This document shows, piece after piece, positions 43,743 through 52,752 of a stretch of 64,000 bases of DNA (position 1 is its first letter; the number at the start of each line of letters is the position of its first letter). The DNA lies in assembly GCA_038210135.1 (NCBI GenBank), contig JBBQWZ010000027.1, forward strand, positions 1-64,000. Reading direction: 5' to 3'. This stretch comes from JBBQWZ01 sp038210135 (GTDB lineage: Bacteria; Acidobacteriota; Terriglobia; Bryobacterales; Bryobacteraceae). Below the pieces are notes generated by a model. That model did no database searches. It had not been told where the DNA came from and saw only the letters and a list, made by a program, of their open reading frames with translations. The position numbers were made by a program, and so were the translations under genes.

Positions 43743-45302
43743 ATGCGAGTTCACTTAATCAACCCGAGCGATACCTCTTTCGGAACCGCCGTGATCACGC
43801 CGCGCTGGCTGTATGTGCTGGCCGCGGCAACGCCGAAGTCTTTTGGCGATCCGGTGATTTGCGACGAAACGCTACTGGCGCTGAATCCCGAGGATGTCGC
43901 TCCGGGTGATGTCGTGGGCATCGGAATCCACACGGGGAACGCGCTGCGAGGTTATGCAGTCGGCCGCATCGCGAAGGAACGCGGCGCGCACGTTATTTTC
44001 GGTGGCATTCATCCCACTCTTTATCCGAACGAAGCCTTCGAACGCGGCGGCGCGGATGCGGTGGTCAAAGGGGATGGAGACATCGCCTGGGGCAAGGCTC
44101 TTGACGATTACGCTGCTGGCATTTCGCAGAAAATCTACGAGGGCGGGCGCATCGAGCCGGAACAATTCAAGGCTGCCCGCTGGGATCTGCTACCCGAAGA
44201 CGGTTACATGTGGGCGTCGGTGCAAACCGTGCGCGGCTGCTCGAAACATTGCTCTTTTTGTTCTGTGTGGCGCACGGATGGGCAGCGTCCCCGGCAGCGT
44301 CCGTCCGATCCGGTGATCGAAGAGATCGTGCAACTGCGCCGTCGCGGCTACCGTTTTATCGCTCTCGCCGACGACAACTTCTATCCCGTTTCTCTCACCG
44401 ATATCAAGAATGCCGAACGGCAAGGCAATCAGGCGCGCGTGGATACTTTGAACGCGATCCGCACGGAGCGTTTCGAACTGATGGCTCGGCTCGCCGAACT
44501 GCCCAGCGACATGATCTTCTTCACGCAGATCACTATGGAAGCGGCCGAAGACACGAGCTTCCTCGACGCGATGAAGAAAGCGCGCATCAAAGGCGCGCTG
44601 GTCGGCGTCGAAGCGGTAACGCCCGAAGGCCTGAAGGCGGTTTACAAAGATTTCAACCAGACCGGCGACGGCCTGGTGAAACAGCTGAAGACCTTCCGCG
44701 AACACGGTGTGCACGTGCTGGGCTCGTTTATATTCGGGCTGCCGACGGATCGCGAAGCCACGTTTGAGGCGACGCGCGACCTAGCCGAAAAAGCAGACCT
44801 CACTTTCGCACAGTTCGTTATGCTGACGCCGTTCTGCGGCACGGTGGATTTCGAGAAGTGGGAAAAAGCGCAGGGCGAAAAGCCCGAGGAAGTCGCCGGC
44901 ATCCCGTTAACCCGCTATTGGCTGATCCCTCCGGATCAGCGTCCAAAAATGTTCATGCCGCATCCGACGATGGGCTCGGAAGAAATGCGCGCGCGGACGC
45001 AGGGCGTGTGGGATCAGTTCTACAGCTTCAAGTCCGTGTGGAAGCGATCGCGTTGCACGCCGAATCTGCGAGCGCGCCTCGCGTTCCTGTTCATCTCGAA
45101 GCTATACCGGCAAATGTATGCGAGCACCGGAATCGCAACCGACAGCGCGCGGCGCCAACGAGCCAACAATTGGGCACGCTGGCTGGCGATCCCGTGCAAG
45201 AAACTATTTCGCACGACACCGATGCCGGAACTGCAAATTCCGGTTTCGCTGCCGGCGCTTGAACCGGTGGGCGCGGCTAGCGCTTTGCGCGTACTGCGCT
45301 AG
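43743..45302 (+). CDS. B12-binding-domain radical SAM protein
   Basis: The 519-residue product has an N-terminal Rossmann-like cobalamin-binding-type domain (about 1-145) without a clear DxHxxG. A radical SAM domain follows whose cluster cysteines are C166, C170 and C173 in RGCSKHCSFC. The C-terminal third is basic and aromatic. Relatives methylate or rearrange lipids and other unreactive carbons by a 5'-deoxyadenosyl radical. The substrate is not predictable. ATG 43743 follows ACAGGAGCTG, a good ribosome binding site. Confidence 0.87.
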   Translation: MRVHLINPSDTSFGTAVITPRWLYVLAAATPKSFGDPVICDETLLALNPEDVAPGDVVGIGIHTGNALRGYAVGRIAKERGAHVIFGGIHPTLYPNEAFERGGADAVVKGDGDIAWGKALDDYAAGISQKIYEGGRIEPEQFKAARWDLLPEDGYMWASVQTVRGCSKHCSFCSVWRTDGQRPRQRPSDPVIEEIVQLRRRGYRFIALADDNFYPVSLTDIKNAERQGNQARVDTLNAIRTERFELMARLAELPSDMIFFTQITMEAAEDTSFLDAMKKARIKGALVGVEAVTPEGLKAVYKDFNQTGDGLVKQLKTFREHGVHVLGSFIFGLPTDREATFEATRDLAEKADLTFAQFVMLTPFCGTVDFEKWEKAQGEKPEEVAGIPLTRYWLIPPDQRPKMFMPHPTMGSEEMRARTQGVWDQFYSFKSVWKRSRCTPNLRARLAFLFISKLYRQMYASTGIATDSARRQRANNWARWLAIPCKKLFRTTPMPELQIPVSLPALEPVGAASALRVLR

Positions 45303-45347
45303 ACGGCCTGCGCGGTTGTCGCGCGAGTGGTACGCTGCCTCTTATCC

Positions 45348-47276
45348 ATGCGGCGAAACCAAGTTCTTCTCGCGATCCTGTTCTGTATAGCGCCGGCGGG
45401 CGCCCAGACGTTCGGCCTTGAGCATTACGTGAAGCTGGTTCGCGTAAGCGATCCGCAAATCACGGCCAACGGACAGACGGTGGTTGCCGTCGTAACGCGG
45501 CCGAATTACGAAACCAACGTCAACGAGTCCGATCTTCTGCGCATCGATTTGCGCACCAAGCAATCGCGCGTCCTCACCGCTCGCAAGACCGTCAGCCATC
45601 CGCGCTGGTCGCCCAGCGGCGGGCAACTCGCGTTCCTTACTTCTGTGAACGGCAAGGCGCAGATCTTCGTGATGGAAGCGGACGGCGGCGAAGCGCGGCA
45701 GGTGACCACGACCGCGAACGGCGTTCAGGAATTTCTTTGGAAGCCGGATGGAACGCGGTTCGCCTACACGACGCCTGACGACCTCCCAAAGCGTCCGAAA
45801 TTCGACGACGCCTTTGAGGTGGACAATAACGATTACCTGATGCAGGCGAGCACCGCGCCGAGTCACCTATGGACGGTGGCCAAAGACGGCGGCGATATCC
45901 GGCGAGTGACCAGCGGAACATTTTCCGTTATTGGAGCGTTAGCCTCGTCACCGAACGGCGATCGGGTCGCGATTACCACGCAGCCCTCGGCGGGCACGCG
46001 CGCCTTCGACATGCGGCAGATCCAGATCGTGCGGATGGATGATGGCGTCGGCAAAATGACGCCGCTTGCCGGATCCGCCGAGCGGCACTGTGGGCGTCCG
46101 GCGTTCTCGGAGGACGGCGGAACCATCCTCGCTTCCTGCGCTATCGACGGAAAGATCAAGAATCAGAACGAACTCGCCATCACGCCGATTGGCAGCGGGG
46201 ATTGGGTTCCGGCGGCGTTCGACCGCGGCTTTTCGCATGGCTTCTGGTTGAATCCGCGGGCGCTATTCGGTTCCGCGTCCGACGGTACGCTGGGCACGCT
46301 GTGGACGATTCCGTTTTCCGGCGTTGCGCAGAAATGGAATCTCGGCAAAATTAGCGCCACCGAGGTTTCGATATCGAAAGACGGAAAGGCGATCTTTGTC
46401 GGCACGGAACCACAGCGTCCGGCGGAACTGTATTTCTCGAGTGGCGCGGGCGCGACGCCAGAACGGCTGACGGATTTGAATGCCGAGGTCGCGGCACTCC
46501 GGCTCGGTAAAACGGAATCGGTTTTCTGGAAAAGTGAAGATGGCTTGCCCCTCTCCGCGGTGATCACGTTTCCGCCGGATTTCGATGCGTCGAAGAAATA
46601 TCCCGTCCTACTGTACATTCACGGCGGGCCCTGGGGATCTTCAAAAGAGACGTTCTCCGCGCGTCCGCAATTGTTCGCCTCGAAGGGCTGGATCATCTAC
46701 GAGCCCAACTACCGGGGCAGCGACAACGGCGGCAACGTCCTCTATTCCGCCGTCTACGGCGACCATGGAGCGGGTCCGGGCCGCGACATCATGTCGGGAC
46801 TCGATGCGCTGAAGAAGCGGCCTTACGTGGACGTCGATCGCATCGGCGTATCGGGCTGGTCCTACGGTGGCTATATGACGACCTGGCTGATCGGACATTA
46901 TACGGGCTGGAAGGCCGCCATGGCGGGAGCCGCGGTGATTGATCTGGTTGATGACTACCATCTGAACGATTTCCGCTTGTACGTCCGCGCGTTCAGCAAT
47001 ACGTTGACGCAGCCGAAAGACCTGGAATTGATGAAGGAGCAGTCGCCCGGGACGTACGTGGACAAAATGAAGACCCCGCTGCTGCTGATTTCCGATACTG
47101 GCGACGTGCGGGTTCCCGTGACGCAATCCTACAAGTTATATAACGCGCTGAAGGAGCGAGGCCAGGACGTCCGGATGATTCTCTACCCGGTGCCGGGTCA
47201 TTTTCCGGCGGATCCGTTTCGCGCGCGCGATGTGGATAAGCGGTGGATGGAGTGGTTCGAGCAGCGGCTGAAATGA
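45348..47276 (+). CDS. S9-family prolyl oligopeptidase-type peptidase, secreted
   Basis: From ATG 45348 the 642-residue product has a signal peptide (MRRNQVLLAILFCIAPAGA), a beta-propeller of WD40/PD40-like repeats (about 25-390) and an alpha/beta-hydrolase domain. Its triad is S505 in GVSGWSYGG, D586 in DTGDVRVP and H618 in PVPGHF. It degrades peptides in the periplasm, likely acylaminoacyl- or dipeptidyl-peptidase-like. The seven-codon upstream extension to 45327 is not needed. A strong terminator follows immediately after the stop. Confidence 0.9.
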   Translation: MRRNQVLLAILFCIAPAGAQTFGLEHYVKLVRVSDPQITANGQTVVAVVTRPNYETNVNESDLLRIDLRTKQSRVLTARKTVSHPRWSPSGGQLAFLTSVNGKAQIFVMEADGGEARQVTTTANGVQEFLWKPDGTRFAYTTPDDLPKRPKFDDAFEVDNNDYLMQASTAPSHLWTVAKDGGDIRRVTSGTFSVIGALASSPNGDRVAITTQPSAGTRAFDMRQIQIVRMDDGVGKMTPLAGSAERHCGRPAFSEDGGTILASCAIDGKIKNQNELAITPIGSGDWVPAAFDRGFSHGFWLNPRALFGSASDGTLGTLWTIPFSGVAQKWNLGKISATEVSISKDGKAIFVGTEPQRPAELYFSSGAGATPERLTDLNAEVAALRLGKTESVFWKSEDGLPLSAVITFPPDFDASKKYPVLLYIHGGPWGSSKETFSARPQLFASKGWIIYEPNYRGSDNGGNVLYSAVYGDHGAGPGRDIMSGLDALKKRPYVDVDRIGVSGWSYGGYMTTWLIGHYTGWKAAMAGAAVIDLVDDYHLNDFRLYVRAFSNTLTQPKDLELMKEQSPGTYVDKMKTPLLLISDTGDVRVPVTQSYKLYNALKERGQDVRMILYPVPGHFPADPFRARDVDKRWMEWFEQRLK

Positions 47277-47308
47277 AAAAGAGCGGGGCAAAGTGCTCCG
47301 CTCTTTTT
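47276..47308. terminator. Bidirectional rho-independent terminator
   Basis: AAAAAGAGCGG pairs perfectly with CCGCTCTTTTT around an 11-base loop. The A-run and T-run serve both the peptidase gene (+) and the secreted-protein gene (-) ending at 47356. Confidence 0.85.
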
Positions 47309-47355
47309 GAAGGATCGACGAACTAAGTCGTCAACCGAGTTTCACTGCTGTTGGC

Positions 47356-47922
47356 TTACTGACAGGCCTTCGACGAATCGAATGACGACGGGAAACTGAT
47401 CTTGACCTTGCAGCCGCCGTTGCGACAGAGATTGCGTTGCGATGCACCGTCATCGTCGCGCAGATCGACCGATGTCAGCTTGCCGGGAATCGGAAGTTTC
47501 CAAACGGCAGGGTTGCTCTTGTCCCACTGCGCAAATGGAACGTTGCTCCGAATCGCCATCTTTCCGCCGAAGGATGCGCGAACGGTTACGCTGACGTCGC
47601 CGAAGGTGGGATCGGCCGCGGAGAGAAAAGTAACGACGCACGGACGGCCCTTCTTGCACTTGTCGCGCTTGATCACCTGCGCACCGCGCATCACCACGAC
47701 GCATCCCATCTCGCCCGCGTCCGGATGCGAAATCGACGCCGCATCCACCTCCGCGAATTCGTTCAGCTTGCGGCCGTCGGCGGGAACCTCGATCAGGATC
47801 GATCCGCCGTCGCCGACGGTGACCGGCGTTTCCTTCTGTCCCTGACCGTCCACCACACCGGTCGAAATGTAGCCCGCGGCGAACAGCAAACCGGCCGTGA
47901 CGGCCATCCAGATTTTGTTCAT
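47356..47922 (-). CDS. Secreted hypothetical protein linked to a Ser/Thr kinase gene
   Basis: The 188-residue product has a signal peptide or anchor (MNKIWMAVTAGLLFAAGYI). A beta-rich domain holds six cysteines (CVVV, DKC, PCV, NLC, GGC and the terminal AC), so it is probably disulfide-bonded in the periplasm. No family recognised. Its ATG overlaps the stop of the kinase gene by four bases (ATGA), which couples the two. Confidence 0.6.
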   Translation of the reverse strand: MNKIWMAVTAGLLFAAGYISTGVVDGQGQKETPVTVGDGGSILIEVPADGRKLNEFAEVDAASISHPDAGEMGCVVVMRGAQVIKRDKCKKGRPCVVTFLSAADPTFGDVSVTVRASFGGKMAIRSNVPFAQWDKSNPAVWKLPIPGKLTSVDLRDDDGASQRNLCRNGGCKVKISFPSSFDSSKACQ

Positions 47923-50840
47923 TTCGTCGTTCCCTTTCCCGAACTCAACACCCTTTTACTTTTCGCGACATCGGGTCGCTTATCATACCGCGCCGCATCC
48001 TCAGAACCCAAGCTTTGCTCGAAGGCCGACAGAGTTTCGCCGGCTCGTTGCCAGGCGGAGTCCTCTTTCGGATGTGCCCGAGCGAGCGCGAGCCACGCCC
48101 GCCACTCGGAATCGAGCTGACCTGCCCTTGAGAATTCGATCTGCGCGGCCTTGGCCAGGTCCGCCGCGCGCGCGGAGTCGCCGCCGTCAAGGAAAACGGG
48201 AGAGCACTCCAGTTGCGCCTGCGCGGAAACGACCGGATTCCCCAGTTTGGTCGCCGAGTCGAGCGCCTTCGCGCATGCCGTTATACCCTGCCGGGCGGAG
48301 CCTCGCAGTTGCGCCGCGATCCCTTCCACAAATCCGGCGAAAATGTGGAAGTCCGTATCCGCCGGATCCGCCGATGCCTGGCCGTCTTTGATCGCTCGCT
48401 GCGCGTCGGGCCCACGTCCTTCGCCAATCGCGATCATTGCTTCTGCTGTGTACAGCGTTACCAGCACTCCATTCAGCTTCGCTTCTTTGGCGAGTTGCAA
48501 CGCCTGGGCCAGCAATGGACGTGCCTGCTCCGCCTGGCCGAGACGCCATAGCGAGGTGGCGCGATGAATGAGAGTCAGCGCGATGCCGGATGTCAACTTG
48601 AGTTCCCGGTAGAGCCCGTTCGCCAAGGCAAAATGACTGGCAGCCTCGCGGTACTTCTCGCGCGCCAGTAAGCTGTTCGCGAGGCCTTCCTCGGCCAGCG
48701 CGATCTCTCGCTTGTCGCCGCCCTTGCGCGCCACTTCCACCAGCTGTTCAAAGGCCGTCACCGATTCCGCGAGTTCTCCCTTGCTTCGGCGCGCGCGCCC
48801 GATCAGCAGAAGTGCGGTGAAGGTTTCGTTCTGATAACCGCCCTGCTTATAGAAGGCGAGTGCATCCTCGAGATCTTTCAATCCCAGCTCGCGCTCTTTC
48901 GAATCGCCGTATTGGACTCGGAGTCCGCCCAGGTTGATCAAGGCACGCGCTTGATTTCTAGGCACCTTGCCGCGCAGCGACGCATCCAATGCATCCAGAT
49001 AATACTTACGCGCCTGCGCGATGTCGTTCTTGTTCAGAAAGGCATTTCCCAGATCGATCAGGGCGCGCGCCGCCAGATTCTCCAGGCCCGCCGAACGCGC
49101 CAGTTCCACAGCGATCGCGGCCGTCCGTTGCGCCGCTTCGGGCTGACCTTGTTTCACCTCGACGCTGCTCAGCGTCAGGAGCGCCTTGATCTGTTGTTGG
49201 CTGTTGCCGCTGACGCGCGCGGCGTCCAGCGCCTTTTCAAGAGCGGCCCGCGCCTTCGCGAAATCTCCCTGACGATTCCAAAGCGAACCCTCGCTGTAAT
49301 GGACTTCGGTTACGCCTTCGAGGTTGCTACCCTTCTGATACAACTCCGCAGCCTGGGCGAGAGCCTTGCGGCCCTCTTCAAAATTTCGCTGCCGCGCATA
49401 CATGAAGCCGAGGCGGAGCCAACTTGGCGCGCTCTGTGGATCGAGCTGCACCGCCAATTGATACGCGGCAACCGCATTCTTGGTGTTGTCGCGACGCTCC
49501 TCCGCGCGGCCCAGATCCAATTCCACCTTGGCCTTATCCGGGCCCTGCGTGATCGATTCCAACTCGCGAAGCTTCGCAACGCTTTGTGATTGCTCTCCGG
49601 TCACCGCGAAGTGGATGGCTTCGATTTCGAGCGCGTCTTCCTTCGAAAGGCCGCTTTGATTTGACCCCGGGGGCATCGCGCGCAACATCGCTTCGCGAGC
49701 GCGATCCGGATAATCAAGTTCGAGCCACGCTTCGGCGAGTCGCGCGTGCGCGAGCGAAGCTTTGGGATCGAGGCGGACAGCTTCGGCCAGCGCTTTACTC
49801 GCCTTCTGATAGGAACCGTCACGCAGCGCCGCGATCCCTTCGTCGTACCAACGTTGCGCCCGTGGCAGAATTTCGTGGGGCCGCGGACGGACCAGCCAGG
49901 TGACTCCGGCGGCGGCTAGCGCGGCGGCGACGACGCCGGCGATGAGACGTTTCCGCGTGAAGCCTGTAGGCTTCGGCGGTATCGAAACCGAAGGCATCGA
50001 GATCGTCTGCGTTTGTCCGCCGTAGAAGCTGTTCAGATCGCGAAGCAACGCATCGGCGCTGGCATAGCGAGCGGCAGGATCCTTCGCAAGCAGCTTCATG
50101 GTGATCCGGTCGAGTTCCGGCGGCAGGTTCACATCCAACGCACAAGGCGGACGCGGGTCTACCTCGATCACTTTCGACAGAATCGACATGGTCGAATCGC
50201 CGTCGAACGGCCTACGTCCGGTGAGGCAGACGTAGAGTACCGCGCCGAGGGAAAACAGGTCCGCCCGCGCATCCACGGGGAATCCCTTTGCCTGTTCCGG
50301 CGACATGTAGGCGGGCGTTCCTTTGATCATGCCCACCATCGACTCCACCTTCTGCGTTTCGTCGATCGGCCCTTCGAGGGGGCGCACTATTTTCGCCAGG
50401 CCGAAATCGAGAACCTTGACTTCGCCGCGCTCGGTCAATCGGATATTTTGCGGCTTGATGTCGCGATGGATGATTCCCTGGCGATGCGCTTCACTCAGGG
50501 CCTCGGCGACGGAGCGAACTACGCGAATCGCGTCCGCGAGCGGCAGGGCAGTCTCTCCGAGGTTATGCCCGGCCACATATTCCATCACCAGGTAGGGCTC
50601 GCCTTCGAGCGTCTCGCCGTAGTCGTACACATGCGCGATGTTGGGATGATTCAGCGTGGAAGCGGCCCGGGCTTCCGCGGCGAGGCTCTGCTTGGCGCGC
50701 TCGTCGGCCGCGGCGGAGCTGCAAAATTTGATCGCGACGCGGCGGCCAAGATTACGGTCGCGCGCCAGATACACGATTCCCATTCCGCCTTGCCCCAGGC
50801 GGTCTTCGATCTCGTAATGGGATATCAGCCGGCCGACCAT
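47919..50840 (-). CDS. Ser/Thr protein kinase with TPR tail
   Basis: From ATG 50840 the 973-residue product starts MVGRLISHYEIEDRLGQGGM. It has a complete Hanks-type kinase domain: glycine loop GQGGMG (16-21), K38, HRDIKPQN (H125-N132), DFG (145-147) and the TPAYMSPEQ segment. One membrane helix (KRLIAGVVAAALAAAGVTWLV, about 297-317) follows, then about ten TPR-like repeats to the end. This membrane kinase-TPR layout is common in Acidobacteria. The TPRs, probably periplasmic, would sense or bind partners, perhaps the small secreted protein encoded right behind. An earlier TTG (50885) is possible. Confidence 0.9.
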   Translation of the reverse strand: MVGRLISHYEIEDRLGQGGMGIVYLARDRNLGRRVAIKFCSSAAADERAKQSLAAEARAASTLNHPNIAHVYDYGETLEGEPYLVMEYVAGHNLGETALPLADAIRVVRSVAEALSEAHRQGIIHRDIKPQNIRLTERGEVKVLDFGLAKIVRPLEGPIDETQKVESMVGMIKGTPAYMSPEQAKGFPVDARADLFSLGAVLYVCLTGRRPFDGDSTMSILSKVIEVDPRPPCALDVNLPPELDRITMKLLAKDPAARYASADALLRDLNSFYGGQTQTISMPSVSIPPKPTGFTRKRLIAGVVAAALAAAGVTWLVRPRPHEILPRAQRWYDEGIAALRDGSYQKASKALAEAVRLDPKASLAHARLAEAWLELDYPDRAREAMLRAMPPGSNQSGLSKEDALEIEAIHFAVTGEQSQSVAKLRELESITQGPDKAKVELDLGRAEERRDNTKNAVAAYQLAVQLDPQSAPSWLRLGFMYARQRNFEEGRKALAQAAELYQKGSNLEGVTEVHYSEGSLWNRQGDFAKARAALEKALDAARVSGNSQQQIKALLTLSSVEVKQGQPEAAQRTAAIAVELARSAGLENLAARALIDLGNAFLNKNDIAQARKYYLDALDASLRGKVPRNQARALINLGGLRVQYGDSKERELGLKDLEDALAFYKQGGYQNETFTALLLIGRARRSKGELAESVTAFEQLVEVARKGGDKREIALAEEGLANSLLAREKYREAASHFALANGLYRELKLTSGIALTLIHRATSLWRLGQAEQARPLLAQALQLAKEAKLNGVLVTLYTAEAMIAIGEGRGPDAQRAIKDGQASADPADTDFHIFAGFVEGIAAQLRGSARQGITACAKALDSATKLGNPVVSAQAQLECSPVFLDGGDSARAADLAKAAQIEFSRAGQLDSEWRAWLALARAHPKEDSAWQRAGETLSAFEQSLGSEDAARYDKRPDVAKSKRVLSSGKGTTK

Positions 50841-50950
50841 CGCTCGTTCCACGGCACGCGCGTGGGTCAGGTCTGAGGGTAACAAATCAGCATCCGCGTA
50901 GTGTGAATTTACCTGCTCGCCGCAAGCCTTGCGGATAAGATAGGAGAACT

Positions 50951-52357
50951 TTGAAAGCTACCTACTCGACGGCCGACGCCGCCTACCTCGAACAGCGGCA
51001 GCTGCGCAGGCATGCGCGCGTGCTTCACCTTTGGGCGCTGGGTGTGGGAGCCGTAATCTCGGGCGACTTCTTCGGCTGGAATTTTGGTCTGGTATCCGGA
51101 GGCTTTGGCGGCATGCTGGTCGCGCTGATCATCATGACCGTCATGTATCTCGGCCTCTGTTTCTCGATCGCCGAAATGTCGCCGGCGCTGCCGCACACCG
51201 GCGGCGCGTACTCTTTTGCGCGGACCGCGATGGGCCCCTGGGGCGGATACATCACCGGGCTCGCCGAGAACATGGAGTACATTCTGACTCCGGCGGTGAT
51301 CGTGGTGGGTATCGGCGGATACCTGGGCGCGATCTTCGGCACGCCGTCTTCCTGGGAGCCGCTCTGGTGGCTGATTTGTTACGCGGTCTTCGTCTGTTTG
51401 AACCTGTATGGCGTCGAACTCTCATTCCGTTTCGGCGTCTTCATTACGATTAGCGCGCTCGTGGTCCTGGCCGTTTTCTGGGTCGGCGCGATTCCGCATT
51501 TCGATTTGCAGCGTTGGGCGACTCCGTATTTCCCGACCGGCTGGAAAGGAATTTTCGCCGCTTTGCCCTTCGCACTGTGGTTCTACCTCGCGATCGAGCA
51601 GTTGCCGCTCGCTTCCGAAGAAAGCCACGATCCGAAACGCGACATGCCGCGCGGAATCATGTATGGACTGTTGACGTTGATCGCCTGCGCGTTTCTGACC
51701 CTGTTCCTCAGCGCTGGAATCGCTCCGGGCGCAGCCAAAGTCGGCGCTTCCGCCGAGCCGCTTTTTCTCGGCTTTCAAACGATTTTCGGGGCTGGCGCCG
51801 GAACCAAAATGCTTGCGGCCGTGGCCTGCACCGGCTTGATCGCCAGCTTCCACACCATCTTGTTCGCGTACGGACGGCAGATTTACTCGCTGTCCCGCGC
51901 CGGCTATTTCCCAAGCTGGTTATCGGTTACCCACGGCAAACACAAGACGCCGCACCGCGCTCTCATCGCCGGCGCGTTCATGGGCTACGGCGCGGCCCTG
52001 GTCATTCATCTGACTCCCACGGGAAGTCCGGTCGGGGCGATCCTGCTGAACATGGCGGTGTTCGGAGCCGTCCTTGCCTACATTCTTCAGATGGTGTCGT
52101 TCCTAATTTTGCGCGTCAAGTTCGCGCGCCTCGAACGTCCTTACGTGAGTCCGCTCGGCATACCCGGAGCGATTCTTGCCATGCTGATCGCGGCCGTCAC
52201 ACTCGTCACTCTGTTCTTTAACGCGGACTACCGCATGGGCGTCATCGGCGCCGCCGTGTGGTTTGCGCTTGGACTCGCGTATTTTATCTTCCACGCTCGT
52301 CACCGGCTGATCATGGCGCCGGAAGAGGAATTCGCCGCCTCGCATCGAAGCGAATAA
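50951..52357 (+). CDS. APC-family permease, ethanolamine permease-like
   Basis: TTG 50951 follows AGGAG at a proper distance. The 468-residue product has about twelve membrane helices. LWALGVGAVISGDFFGWNFG is the first-helix APC signature, with PHTGGAYSFARTAMG and LPLASEESHDPKRDMPRGI in the loop after helix six, which resembles ethanolamine permease (Eat). It probably takes up ethanolamine or an amino acid. It is divergent from the kinase; no ethanolamine ammonia-lyase genes lie close. Confidence 0.8.
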   Translation: MKATYSTADAAYLEQRQLRRHARVLHLWALGVGAVISGDFFGWNFGLVSGGFGGMLVALIIMTVMYLGLCFSIAEMSPALPHTGGAYSFARTAMGPWGGYITGLAENMEYILTPAVIVVGIGGYLGAIFGTPSSWEPLWWLICYAVFVCLNLYGVELSFRFGVFITISALVVLAVFWVGAIPHFDLQRWATPYFPTGWKGIFAALPFALWFYLAIEQLPLASEESHDPKRDMPRGIMYGLLTLIACAFLTLFLSAGIAPGAAKVGASAEPLFLGFQTIFGAGAGTKMLAAVACTGLIASFHTILFAYGRQIYSLSRAGYFPSWLSVTHGKHKTPHRALIAGAFMGYGAALVIHLTPTGSPVGAILLNMAVFGAVLAYILQMVSFLILRVKFARLERPYVSPLGIPGAILAMLIAAVTLVTLFFNADYRMGVIGAAVWFALGLAYFIFHARHRLIMAPEEEFAASHRSE

Positions 52358-52416
52358 TGCACTCCACTTGCTTACCGAGGGGAGTTGTGGCACACTGGGC
52401 TCGGTAACCGAGTCCA

Positions 52417-52752
52417 ATGAGCAAACCATCCGATCTCGTACAAGGCACCCTCGATCTGCTGCTGCTGAAAATAGTGGCGCTAGAACCGCTGCACGGCTGG
52501 GCCATCAGCCAGCGTCTGCGACAGATCTCAGACAGCGTTTTGCACGTTAGCGACGGCTCTCTTTACCCGGCTCTGCACAAGCTCGAGCTAGCCGGCCTGA
52601 TCAAAGCCGACTGGCAGATCACCGAAAATAAGCGCCGTGCGAAATTCTATTCGCTGACGAAGCTGGGTCAGAAGCGCCTGGACGCGGAGACCGCGAATTG
52701 GAATCGGCTGTCGAATGCAATCAGCAGCGTCGTGAAGTTGAAGGAGGCATAA
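52417..52752 (+). CDS. PadR-family transcriptional regulator
   Basis: The 111-residue product shows LVQGTLDLLLLKIVALEPLH, then GWAISQRLRQIS and VSDGSLYPALHKLELAGLIK, the PadR winged helix. KRRAKFYSLTKLG follows as the wing. In Acidobacteria such PadR genes often precede ADOP permeases. Here the TAA is followed at once by the permease ATG, so the regulator and target are in one operon. Confidence 0.88.
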   Translation: MSKPSDLVQGTLDLLLLKIVALEPLHGWAISQRLRQISDSVLHVSDGSLYPALHKLELAGLIKADWQITENKRRAKFYSLTKLGQKRLDAETANWNRLSNAISSVVKLKEA

